From a virus: DNA of 32,455 nt. The DNA lies in the IMG/VR virus record IMGVR_UViG_3300008952_000178, positions 1-32,455 of that record, one strand, 5' to 3'. A program made the translations under genes and the position numbers. This document shows, piece after piece, positions 1 through 7,686 of the stretch. How positions within the stretch are numbered: position 1 is the first letter of the stretch; every line of letters starts with the position of its first letter. Under the pieces are notes generated by a model that saw nothing but the letters and a program-made list of their open reading frames with translations, was not told the origin of the DNA and did not search any database.

Positions 1-246
1 GACTTGACACTTGATACGATGCGAGATAAAATGCTCCGTGTAAAGCAAATTGTTAAAGATGGAATGCTTAAGAAGTATAACTTTAGCAAAGACGAAGAAG
101 TTGGACTTATTAATTACATGGAAGAGAATAAAGAAAAGTTACGTGAGGTGAGCTTGAGAATGGTAACTAAGATTGCAGATCTTAAAAAGATGTCACCGAC
201 ACGTTGGCAGAGACTAGCAGAAAATACTTGCATAAAACGTAAGTAA
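1..246 (+). CDS. C-terminal part of an unrecognised phage protein (5' end outside window)
   Basis: The reading frame is open from the first base of the window, so this is probably the 3' end of a longer gene. The visible 81 or so residues are charged and helical, with the segment SLRMVTKIADLKKMSPTRW near the C-terminus. That pattern resembles the C-terminal helical lid of some phage ATPases, but this is only an impression and no catalytic motif is in view. A strong intrinsic terminator follows 17 bases after the stop, so this gene ends its transcription unit. In-frame TTG (4) and ATG (19, 31) codons exist, but none has a clear ribosome binding site. Confidence 0.6.
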   Translation, partial: DLTLDTMRDKMLRVKQIVKDGMLKKYNFSKDEEVGLINYMEENKEKLREVSLRMVTKIADLKKMSPTRWQRLAENTCIKRK

Positions 247-262
247 TTATTAACCCTTAAAC

Positions 263-291
263 AAAAAGGAGTTCTTTGAACTCCTTTTTTT
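263..291 (+). terminator. Intrinsic terminator upstream of uvsW
   Basis: A 12-bp perfect stem (263-274 with 278-289) with core AGGAGTTC / GAACTCCT closes a TTT loop and runs into seven T. It lies between the end of the first gene and the UvsW start codon at 300, only about 9 bases before that start. Confidence 0.85.
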
Positions 292-299
292 ATGACCTG

Positions 300-1751
300 A
301 TGCCAGAATGTATAATTGAAATAAAAGATGAAGTTAATGTTAAAATCCATGACCTTGATCTGGTTACACGACGGCAATTAGAAAAAAAGTTTAAGTATTT
401 TTTACCACATGCATACCATGTACCTGCATATAAATTAGGTAGATGGGATGGTTGTGTTTCTTTCTTTAGTATGGGCGGTGTTACTTATCTTAATTTATTA
501 GATGATATTATCCCTATACTTAATGAAAAATATGATATTAAACTTAAAGACAAACGAAAAAATCAAACATTTAATTTTAATGAAGTTACTAGTACAATAC
601 ATAATAAATTAGCATGGCCTAAAGGACATACACATGAAGGACAAAATATTGTACTTAGAGATTATCAAGTTGATGTTATAAATCAGTTTTTAGCAGAACC
701 ACAATGCCTGCAGGAGATTGCTACAGGAGCAGGTAAAACGTTAATTACGGCTACTTTAAGTTATTCTGTAGAGCAATATGGACGAAGTATAGTCATTGTA
801 CCTAATAAAGATCTTGTTACACAAACGGAAGATGACTATAAGAATTTAGGGCTCGATTGCGGGGTATATTTTGGGGATAGAAAGGATATTGGTAAGAGCC
901 ACACTATATGCACCTGGCAGAGCCTTAATTCTATGGACAAGCGATTTAAAGATGGAGAGATTGATATAGGTCTTAAAACATTTGTCAAAGGCGTAGTATG
1001 CCTTATAGTAGACGAAGTACACATGGCTAAGGCAGATGTACTCCGTAAATTATTAACAGGGCCTTTTGCTACAATACCTATACGTTGGGGGCTTACTGGT
1101 ACTATACCAAAAGAAGATTGGCAATATGCTAGTTTAAAAGTGTCATTAGGCGATGTAATAAACAGATTAAGTGCATCAGATTTACAAGAGCAAGAAGTCT
1201 TAGCAAACTGCGAAATAAATATAATACAAGTACAGGATATAGTTGCATATCCAAATTATCAATCCGAACTTACCTACTTAACAACCAACGAAGATAGGAT
1301 GGACTATCTTTCAGGTTTATTTAAAAATATAGTAAAAGATGGAAATACCTTAATTTTAGTAGACCGTATTAAAGCAGGACAAATGCTACAAGAAAGGTTA
1401 GGAGATGAGAGCGTATTTATATCTGGATCGGTTAAATCCTCAGACAGACGAGAACAATATAGCGAAGTTCAAGACTCTGACAACAAAATCATTATTGCTA
1501 CTTATGGGGTTGCATCTATTGGTATCAATATTCCTCGGATATTCAATTTGGTCCTCGTCGAACCAGGCAAAAGTTTTGTCAGGGTCATTCAATCAATCGG
1601 GCGTGGAATTAGAAAAGCCCAAGATAAAGACTTTGTAAGGGTGTGGGATATTACATCTTCAGCAAAGTTTAGTAAGCGACATCTAACCAAACGTAAAAAG
1701 TTTTACACGGATGCTAAGTATCCTTTTACAATAGAAAAAGTTACAATATGA
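300..1751 (+). CDS. uvsW: UvsW-type superfamily 2 DNA/RNA helicase
   Basis: A 483-residue SF2 helicase matching T4 UvsW in layout. T4 UvsW unwinds branched DNA and R-loops and helps switch replication from origin-dependent to recombination-dependent initiation. The N-terminal substrate-binding region carries KLGRWDG, equivalent to T4 RYGNWDG. Walker A ATGAGKT lies near residues 141-147, the DEAH-type box is DEVH near 237, motif III is TGT, and motif VI is QSIGRGIRK near the C-terminus. ATG 300 was chosen because the family N-terminus begins close to IKDEV. An upstream in-frame TTG (276) lies inside the terminator stem. The stop overlaps the next start as ATGA. Confidence 0.93.
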   Translation: MPECIIEIKDEVNVKIHDLDLVTRRQLEKKFKYFLPHAYHVPAYKLGRWDGCVSFFSMGGVTYLNLLDDIIPILNEKYDIKLKDKRKNQTFNFNEVTSTIHNKLAWPKGHTHEGQNIVLRDYQVDVINQFLAEPQCLQEIATGAGKTLITATLSYSVEQYGRSIVIVPNKDLVTQTEDDYKNLGLDCGVYFGDRKDIGKSHTICTWQSLNSMDKRFKDGEIDIGLKTFVKGVVCLIVDEVHMAKADVLRKLLTGPFATIPIRWGLTGTIPKEDWQYASLKVSLGDVINRLSASDLQEQEVLANCEINIIQVQDIVAYPNYQSELTYLTTNEDRMDYLSGLFKNIVKDGNTLILVDRIKAGQMLQERLGDESVFISGSVKSSDRREQYSEVQDSDNKIIIATYGVASIGINIPRIFNLVLVEPGKSFVRVIQSIGRGIRKAQDKDFVRVWDITSSAKFSKRHLTKRKKFYTDAKYPFTIEKVTI

Positions 1752-2251
1752 AAATATTAACATTAGATAACCTACCATATGAATTAGATACAGTACCTGA
1801 AGAAATAGATGATATACGATATAGTGTTTTGGATTATTCAACTCCTGAGGATGTGGATTATATTTTTATGCCTTTGGTTTTTTTAGAATCGTTTAATGCA
1901 CCTGCGGCGGCTATTCGAATTGGCCCACACCAACTTAATATTCCGTTAGATTGGAGTTTAATTATTAGTGAACCTGATGTAGGTGATGCAGAAATAATGC
2001 CTTTGATGACATTAAATGATCGAGATTTTAAAGCATTTTGTTTAAATCCGCTGTCAGATGTTATGCCAGAATTTTTACCAATTACTATTGAAAATGTTTT
2101 TTCTGAAACTAAATGGTTTTTTCCTAAATTAAAACCAGGACATATTTTAACAATTCCGATAGAAAATAAACCAAAACCACGATGTGCATATTTTGTAAAA
2201 GAAATTAATAAAGTGCCTGATGTATTACGTATAGAGCAAATATGGATTTAA
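1748..2251 (+). CDS. Conserved phage protein of unknown function
   Basis: A 167-residue soluble acidic protein, translationally coupled to uvsW by an ATGA overlap and followed immediately (ATTTAAATG) by the gp62-like gene. Proline-rich blocks such as PLDWS and KLKPGHILTIP look like a compact beta-rich fold, with no recognised catalytic motif. I recall similar sequences in marine T4-like phages that have no assigned function. Its place between uvsW and a clamp-loader-like gene suggests a DNA-metabolism role, which is inference only. Confidence 0.8.
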   Translation: MKILTLDNLPYELDTVPEEIDDIRYSVLDYSTPEDVDYIFMPLVFLESFNAPAAAIRIGPHQLNIPLDWSLIISEPDVGDAEIMPLMTLNDRDFKAFCLNPLSDVMPEFLPITIENVFSETKWFFPKLKPGHILTIPIENKPKPRCAYFVKEINKVPDVLRIEQIWI

Positions 2252-2704
2252 ATGTCTAGTGTACCGCTAAAAGATGTTTGTTTGGCTATTGACAAACGGA
2301 ATAAAAAATTTTATAATAATTTAGATCCAGAACAACAAAAGAAGTTTAGTACGTGGCTTTATATGCGATATGCTTCTAGTGTTGATAGTCCTATATTTCG
2401 CGATCATTATTTACAAATGGTTAACGATCTTGTTAATGTTAATTTTAGTGATTTAAAAAATCATGTAGAATTACAATGGTTGCTCATGTCATTATGTGGT
2501 ATAGGTAAAAAACAATTTCATCCTTGGATTAAGCCGGGTAAACGTAAAGAAAAACCTAAGGTAAAAACATGGCTTGCAAAAGCATTTCCAGAATTAAAAG
2601 ATAGTGAACTAGATACATTAATAGAATTAAATACAATTGATGAACTCAAAGACTATGCTAACCAGCAAGGACTCACAGACAAAGAAATTAACCGAATCTT
2701 TTAA
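2252..2704 (+). CDS. Probable clamp-loader small subunit (gp62-like)
   Basis: A 150-residue helical protein. Its layout matches the T4 gp62 family: an N-terminal helical region, a central block (HVELQWLLMSLCGIGKK) followed by basic FHPWIKPGKRK, then a helical tail rich in Leu and Asp/Glu. T4 gp62 joins four gp44 ATPase subunits to load the sliding clamp gp45 onto primer-template DNA. T4 gp62 is 187 residues, so this one is somewhat short. No gp44 or gp45 gene is in the window. The call rests on pattern and neighbours (uvsW, zinc-finger protein), not on a decisive motif. Confidence 0.5.
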   Translation: MSSVPLKDVCLAIDKRNKKFYNNLDPEQQKKFSTWLYMRYASSVDSPIFRDHYLQMVNDLVNVNFSDLKNHVELQWLLMSLCGIGKKQFHPWIKPGKRKEKPKVKTWLAKAFPELKDSELDTLIELNTIDELKDYANQQGLTDKEINRIF

Positions 2705-3386
2705 ATGTAAGTATTGCCATAAATCATTTAAACGTGAACGAACTCTTGCCGTTCATATGTGTCAACAAAAACATAGATGGAATGCAAAAGACGAATTGCC
2801 TAGTAGAATGGCCTTTGAAGCATTTTGTGTATTTCATAAAACTTGTATGCCTGGTAATGTATATGGAAGTACACCACCATTAGAAAAATTTATTAATTCA
2901 CCTGAATACAACGGATTTTATACATTTGGCAAATATCTTTCAGAACTCAAGTTGCCATTGGATCAGCAACAAGAATTTATGAAATTTGTTATGCAACAAG
3001 GTGTTAAAATAAAAGATTGGACAAAAAGTTTTGTATTAGAAGAATTTATTAAATTGTATTCATTAAAAGAAGATCCTAAGAGGGCAGTCGAATCTGTCAT
3101 ATTATTAGCAGAGGAATGGGGCAATGAAAATAACGGACATTGGACAGAATTTTTTGACAAAGTATCCGCGAGTATGGCAACTCACTTTATTATCACCGGA
3201 CGTATTAGTCCTTGGATTATTTATGGTACTGATGCTGGTCAGCGGATGGTGGATAGATTAAATGAACGGGAATTAGAATTAGTAGTTAACCATATTAACG
3301 TTAATACATGGAAGCATAAATTAAAGAAATATCCTGCATCTTTAAATGAATTAGAAATTATAGATGAAACTTGTATCACAAGATAA
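2655..3386 (+). CDS. Phage protein with N-terminal C2H2 zinc finger
   Basis: A 243-residue protein that starts inside the gp62-like gene. Residues about 17-40 form a C2H2 finger (C-x2-C-x12-H-x5-H; CKYCHKSFKRERTLAVHMC), so nucleic-acid binding is likely. The remaining roughly 200 residues are helical with no enzyme motif; ISPWIIY and similar blocks recur in proteins I recall from marine T4-like phages with unknown function. ATG 2655 is preferred because the upstream ATG at 2640 would lengthen the overlap and adds only a polar stretch. The 3' end overlaps the next gene by 23 bases. A role in replication or late transcription is possible but unproven. Confidence 0.78.
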   Translation: MLTSKDSQTKKLTESFKCKYCHKSFKRERTLAVHMCQQKHRWNAKDELPSRMAFEAFCVFHKTCMPGNVYGSTPPLEKFINSPEYNGFYTFGKYLSELKLPLDQQQEFMKFVMQQGVKIKDWTKSFVLEEFIKLYSLKEDPKRAVESVILLAEEWGNENNGHWTEFFDKVSASMATHFIITGRISPWIIYGTDAGQRMVDRLNERELELVVNHINVNTWKHKLKKYPASLNELEIIDETCITR

Positions 3387-4026
3387 CGTATTATTATTTC
3401 CTATAAATGTATATAAATTTAATATAGAAAATTTTGATCAACAAAAATTTGCAAAATTTGCTATTAGAGTACAAGATTTATGTCCATCTGAACTACGAAC
3501 CGGTACTGGTTGGCAAAGCCCCCAGGATATACATAATATAAACAAATATTTTAAAGAAAAAGAAGATATTGATTGTATAACAGAAATATTAGAAATGTTA
3601 TCTGATGGTATTGATAAAATAGCAGAAGATTATGAATTTAACAAATTAAATCTTAATTTAGAGGCTAGAATATTATCTTTATGGTTTAATATAAATCATT
3701 CAGGAGCATTTAATAGAAGTCATAATCACGGACCAACAGGGTATTCGGGAGCGTTTTATATACAAAAAAATGAAAATCAAGGTGATATTATTTTTGACGA
3801 TATTAGACGGGAATCAAAATTATGGATGGTACCGAACGCTTTTTTTAAAAATGATAAATGGGTAAGAGAAAAAATATTTGGATCTAGAGAAATTAATACA
3901 AGAACAGGAGATGTATTGATGTTTCCTTCGTGGGCAGATCATTTGGTAGACGTAAATCAAACACCAAATCTTAGGATATCCGTTTCTTTTAATTTTAATT
4001 GGTGTGAAAAAAATGACAGATATTGA
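3364..4026 (+). CDS. 2OG-Fe(II) oxygenase-like protein
   Basis: A 220-residue protein of the phage 2-oxoglutarate/Fe(II) dioxygenase type, a double-stranded beta-helix hydroxylase. The visible landmarks are HNHGPTGYSGAFYI (first iron ligands), the hydrophobic strand GDVLMFPSWADHLVDVN (distal His) and RISVSFNFNW (Arg that would bind 2-oxoglutarate). The substrate is unknown; it could be a protein, nucleic acid or small molecule. It overlaps both neighbours, so it belongs to the same operon as the zinc-finger gene. It is one of four oxygenase-fold genes in the window and the most divergent of the three PF13759-like ones. Confidence 0.75.
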   Translation: MKLVSQDNVLLFPINVYKFNIENFDQQKFAKFAIRVQDLCPSELRTGTGWQSPQDIHNINKYFKEKEDIDCITEILEMLSDGIDKIAEDYEFNKLNLNLEARILSLWFNINHSGAFNRSHNHGPTGYSGAFYIQKNENQGDIIFDDIRRESKLWMVPNAFFKNDKWVREKIFGSREINTRTGDVLMFPSWADHLVDVNQTPNLRISVSFNFNWCEKNDRY

Positions 4027-4588
4027 TATTGACTTAAAAAATAGAGATGATGTGTTAACTAAATTAAAACACATACCAGCAAGTATTATAACAGATTCAG
4101 TAAAAAAGCATAATACAGGTGTATATTTTCATGATATGCCGTATGATCCTAGCACTAATTTAAGTACAATAAATTATAAAGAAGCAGAAGATTTAGGTTA
4201 TTTTAAAATAGATTTGCTTAATGTAAACATATATGAATATGTAAGTAACGAAGCACATTTAAATAGATTATTAGAAAGAGAACCAGACTGGGATTTATTA
4301 CTTCATAAAGAAATAGTCGAACAATTATTTCATATTCATGATCATTATGATATTGTTGCTCAAATGCAACCTAAATCTATAGATCAACTTGCTATGGTGC
4401 TTGCGATTATACGACCAGCAAAGAGACAATTGTTGGGAGAATCGTGGCAAACAATACAAGAGCAAGTATGGTCCAAACCAAAAGATAATTCATATTATTT
4501 TAAAAAATCCCATGCTGTGAGTTATGCTTATGCGATTATAGTTCAACTTAATTCGCTTTGCGAATTAACTGAATCTGGCGTCGTTTAA
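4013..4588 (+). CDS. Miniature DnaE/PolC-like protein (C-family polymerase fragment)
   Basis: A 191-residue protein resembling pieces of the bacterial DNA polymerase III alpha subunit. The N-terminus TDIDIDLKNRDDVL matches the palm motif PDxDxDF...R..V that carries two catalytic aspartates. GYFKIDLLN matches the family's K.DFLGL block, QLFHI...IDQLAMVLAIIRP matches the FQLES...ALYRPG region, and FKKSHAVSYAYAIIVQ matches FNKSHAAAYALISYQ. Full DnaE exceeds 1,000 residues, so PHP, thumb, third Asp and tail parts are absent. It probably cannot polymerise alone; a regulatory or structural role is inference. The start is ATG 4013, overlapping the oxygenase stop. The gene runs convergently into the minus-strand gene with a 41-base overlap. 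Confidence 0.65.
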   Translation: MTDIDIDLKNRDDVLTKLKHIPASIITDSVKKHNTGVYFHDMPYDPSTNLSTINYKEAEDLGYFKIDLLNVNIYEYVSNEAHLNRLLEREPDWDLLLHKEIVEQLFHIHDHYDIVAQMQPKSIDQLAMVLAIIRPAKRQLLGESWQTIQEQVWSKPKDNSYYFKKSHAVSYAYAIIVQLNSLCELTESGVV

Positions 4589-4928
4589 CTCGTTTTTGTA
4601 TTACATTTTGTAATGAAATGGTAGGCCCGTATAATATTTCAAAATCTTTAATAGTAAATGTAGTTAAAATAGGTTTAAACGGTGCCCATCGTTGACCTAA
4701 TATAATGTTAATGGGAATTGTTCTATTTGATTCCCACCACCATTCTTCGCCTAGGTCTAAGAATAATTTCTTTTCGTCTTTTTCTTTTAATTTATTATAT
4801 ACGTATACAGAGGCTATATTATTGCTAACATTTTGTACTATTCCAATGTACTCGTTCGTTCCATATCTACATAAACTGAGAAATGGGAACTTATCTAAAA
4901 ACTCTTTAATTTCTGTTTCTAATTCCAT
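4548..4928 (-). CDS. Conserved phage protein of unknown function (minus strand)
   Basis: A 126-residue protein on the minus strand. ATG at 4928 gives an N-terminus of METEIKEFLDKFPFL type; a longer frame to 4985 would add a stretch overlapping the promoter of the next gene. The central WWWESNRTIPINIILG and the basic end QKRVKRRQIQLIRK match a small conserved protein I recall from marine T4-like phages with no assigned function. It is one of only two credible minus-strand genes here and overlaps the 3' end of the DnaE-like gene tail to tail. Confidence 0.8.
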   Translation of the reverse strand: MELETEIKEFLDKFPFLSLCRYGTNEYIGIVQNVSNNIASVYVYNKLKEKDEKKLFLDLGEEWWWESNRTIPINIILGQRWAPFKPILTTFTIKDFEILYGPTISLQNVIQKRVKRRQIQLIRKAN

Positions 4929-4939
4929 AATTAATTTGC

Positions 4940-4947
4940 GATAAATA
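4940..4947 (+). promoter_or_regulatory. T4-late-like promoter GATAAATA
   Basis: GATAAATA resembles the T4 late box TATAAATA and lies 20 bases before the start of the structural gene at 4967. By T4 spacing, transcription would begin near 4953, leaving a short leader with GTGAGA as a weak ribosome binding site. Confidence 0.6.
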
Positions 4948-4966
4948 TATTTAAGTGAGATAACGC

Positions 4967-5758
4967 ATGGCAGAAACGCTAACACTATTTAAGTATGATG
5001 CTGACATCCATTTTATGTTGGCCGACGATATTAACAAAACGGTGAATCCTCCTATGAATAATAAAATTATTAAAATCTATAAAGGCGTCGACAGCGTCTT
5101 AAATTTCTATGTCAAAGACAAAGATCGAAAACCTGTTAGTTTAGCATCTGGTACACTTACAGCATATTTAGTAAATCACACAACGGGCAATTTACTATTT
5201 TCTAGACTAGTGGAAGAAATAGATAATACTACAGGTCAAGCAAAACTAACAATTAGAAATAAAGATTTAATAGGTAACGAATCAGGGTTTTATGATTTAT
5301 CATTAACATTTGAAAATGTTGATGGTGAAACATTAACATTATTTGCAGATAGAGCAAACAATGTCAAAGTAGCAGTTGAAGTTAAAGATGGTCCGATTCC
5401 GGCATTTTCAGAATCGGCAATAATAACATTTACAACTCCTGGAGGAACAGGATCTAAAGAATACAGTTCAGCAATAGAAGTTGCATCTATTTCTCCTGAT
5501 ACTAAAGGTCTTCATACATTTGTTGCATACCTAACAAATTATATTGGTAATCTTCATGTTGAAGGATCAATTGAACAAACAGCCACAGGGTGGTTTCCTA
5601 TTACAATAGGTTCTGGTACCGAACATAAACCATATGATGAGGCTACTACAAAACTTGAACCTATTAACTTTACAGCAAATTTAAATTGGGTTCGATTTGC
5701 ACACGATCCCGATTCAACTAATACAGGAACGGTTGACAAAATTCTTTATAGAAGTTAA
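4967..5758 (+). CDS. Putative virion structural protein
   Basis: A 263-residue beta-rich protein with two regions. Residues about 30-145 look like an immunoglobulin-like or baseplate-upper-protein-type fold (KGVDSVLNFYVKDKDRKP...GFYDLSLTF). Residues about 160-260 are a second beta domain rich in Gly, Thr and Ser ending NWVRFAHDPDS. There is no signal peptide or enzyme motif. It stands alone behind a late-type promoter and before the primase gene, as virion genes often do in marine T4-like phages. Baseplate, neck or fibre location cannot be decided. Confidence 0.7.
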   Translation: MAETLTLFKYDADIHFMLADDINKTVNPPMNNKIIKIYKGVDSVLNFYVKDKDRKPVSLASGTLTAYLVNHTTGNLLFSRLVEEIDNTTGQAKLTIRNKDLIGNESGFYDLSLTFENVDGETLTLFADRANNVKVAVEVKDGPIPAFSESAIITFTTPGGTGSKEYSSAIEVASISPDTKGLHTFVAYLTNYIGNLHVEGSIEQTATGWFPITIGSGTEHKPYDEATTKLEPINFTANLNWVRFAHDPDSTNTGTVDKILYRS

Positions 5759-5767
5759 ACTATATGT

Positions 5768-6760
5768 ATGAGTATAGTTCTGGATGTAGTTAGATCAAAC
5801 TTACCTATAGATACAAAACAAACCCCATCTGGTTGGTTAACAATAAATTGTCCATGTTGTATACATTTTGGACAAGCAAGACCTGATAGACGACACAGAG
5901 GAGGGGTCATGTTTACTCCTGACGGAGGCATCGTTTATCATTGTTTTAATTGTAATTACAAGACTGGTTGGAAACATCCAGATAGATTTTCTGATAAATT
6001 TAAAAAATTATTAAAATATTTAGGCATACCTAGATCTGATATACAACGTCTTACATTGGAAACAATGCGAGAAGCAGATTTGGTTCAACCAGTAAAAGAA
6101 GAAACACCCGAATACAAAATAAATTGGCCAGAAACAAATTTACCTACTGGTTCTAAACCACTAGATCAATGGGAATTTAATCCATTGTTTAATAAAGCAT
6201 TAGAATATATTAGCGAAAGAGGGTTAATAGACTTAGCAGATTGGCATTATAGTAATACAGTAATAGGCCAAATGCAAAATAGAATTATATTACCATATAA
6301 GTACAAAAGTAAAGTAGTCGGTTTTACTGCAAGATGGGTAGGCGAAAAACAATATAAATATCCTAAGTACTATCAACAACAGCCTAAAGATTTTGTATTT
6401 AATTTAGATGCCCAAAAAAATAATAGAAAATATGTATTAGTTACAGAAGGACCGTTTGATGCAATTGCAATTGATGGTGTAGCGATAGGTGGTAGTAATA
6501 TAAATTATCAACAAGCACAAATAATAAATCAATTAGGTAAAGAAGTTATTTTTGTTCCAGACCAAGACAAAGCAGGTATAGATGTAGTAAGGCAAGCAGT
6601 ATATTATAATTGGCCTGTGAGCTTTCCTCCATGGTATGAAGCAAAAGATTGTGCTGATGCAGTAAACAAATTTGGAAGACCATTTACTCTTAAAAGTATA
6701 TTAGATTTTGTAGAGACAAATAAAACAAAAATAAAAGTAAAAAGTCAATTATGGAAATAG
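5768..6760 (+). CDS. 61: DNA primase, T4 gp61 type
   Basis: A 330-residue DnaG-like primase, close to the 342 residues of T4 gp61. The N-terminal zinc site has CPCC near residues 28-31 and HCFNC near 58-62. The TOPRIM core shows VTEGPFDAIAIDG near 224-236 (catalytic Glu) and PDQDKAGID near 267 (metal-binding DxD). It synthesises short RNA primers on the lagging strand and works with the gp41 helicase encoded at 8749. Two SGNH-like genes now separate primase and helicase, with overlaps between each pair, so all four are probably co-transcribed. Confidence 0.92.
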   Translation: MSIVLDVVRSNLPIDTKQTPSGWLTINCPCCIHFGQARPDRRHRGGVMFTPDGGIVYHCFNCNYKTGWKHPDRFSDKFKKLLKYLGIPRSDIQRLTLETMREADLVQPVKEETPEYKINWPETNLPTGSKPLDQWEFNPLFNKALEYISERGLIDLADWHYSNTVIGQMQNRIILPYKYKSKVVGFTARWVGEKQYKYPKYYQQQPKDFVFNLDAQKNNRKYVLVTEGPFDAIAIDGVAIGGSNINYQQAQIINQLGKEVIFVPDQDKAGIDVVRQAVYYNWPVSFPPWYEAKDCADAVNKFGRPFTLKSILDFVETNKTKIKVKSQLWK

Positions 6761-7686
6761 GTATTTTTGGTTGTTCGCATTCATTTGGCACAGGCAAAAC
6801 ATTAGCAGATACCTTATATGAATTAAATGAAAACAAAACTGATAACCTTAATAAAGGATATGGTGCTATATTAGCAGAATTATACCCTCAACATAATTTT
6901 ACATTATTTCCAGTATTAGGAGGCGGTAATAAAGATATATTAGAAAATTTAACATATGCAATAGAGAATAATCCTTGTGATATGTATATTGTACAAACTA
7001 CACAATGGCATAGATTTACCTTTGGTGTATTACAATATGTAAAAAAATTATTTAATGTTAATAAAAATATACAAGTATATACATATGATACTAAAACATA
7101 TCACGGGCAACGAACAGATATAGATAAAAAATATCTACCAAATTATTGTGCATCTTTTCTTCCATGTCAACCAATTCATATTGATACACCTGGGACAGGA
7201 CATAGTCAATTTATTTGGGGCAAAGATTGGTGTGCCGAAGGTGCTGATGAAATGAAGGAAGTATATGGCCAAGCAATTACGACAATTATAATGGATCATT
7301 TTGCTTCTGTTTATTTTTTAGATGAAAATTATATGATGTTTAATATATTAAATATGTTATCTCTACAACATAACATATGGTATTTTTATTGGAATCCTCC
7401 TTTTGGAACAATTAAAGATTTACAATATGTAGATCCTGAAACTAGGAAAGATGTTTTATCATTAGAAATAGATATATTAAACGAAAAATGGAAAACAAAA
7501 ACACGTGATAAAGAAATACAGTCGCAAGATATTGAAACATTTTTAAATAAAAAAATTGGTGCAAAAAAAGTAGTTACAGATTATGTAACTGATCGCGGTA
7601 CACATTTAAATAATGAGGCACATAAAATGGTAGTAGAATATCTATTATCAAATAAAGATTTTAAAAAGGAACTCGAATGGAAGTAG
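6751..7686 (+). CDS. SGNH-hydrolase-like protein, first of a tandem pair
   Basis: A 311-residue protein starting with GIFGCSHSFGTG, which fits the SGNH/GDSL block I pattern (Ser nucleophile). TDRGTHLNNEAHKMV near the C-terminus fits block V (Asp/His), and GGGNKDIL with IVQTTQWHR fit the Gly and Asn/Thr blocks. The fold would be an alpha/beta hydrolase-like esterase or acyltransferase; the substrate is unknown. There is no signal peptide. It overlaps the primase by 10 bases and the paralogue that follows by 10. I infer a role in modifying a surface sugar or a nucleotide-linked acyl group only weakly. Confidence 0.6.
   Translation: MEIGIFGCSHSFGTGKTLADTLYELNENKTDNLNKGYGAILAELYPQHNFTLFPVLGGGNKDILENLTYAIENNPCDMYIVQTTQWHRFTFGVLQYVKKLFNVNKNIQVYTYDTKTYHGQRTDIDKKYLPNYCASFLPCQPIHIDTPGTGHSQFIWGKDWCAEGADEMKEVYGQAITTIIMDHFASVYFLDENYMMFNILNMLSLQHNIWYFYWNPPFGTIKDLQYVDPETRKDVLSLEIDILNEKWKTKTRDKEIQSQDIETFLNKKIGAKKVVTDYVTDRGTHLNNEAHKMVVEYLLSNKDFKKELEWK

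Noticed and set aside
4-32. TTGACA-17-TAAAAT at the very start of the window
   Set aside because: It lies inside an open reading frame that continues to the window edge, and no ribosome binding site follows at a useful distance; probably chance in AT-rich DNA.
1405-1638. Second + strand frame inside uvsW
   Set aside because: It overlaps conserved helicase motifs V-VI in another frame and has no start signal.
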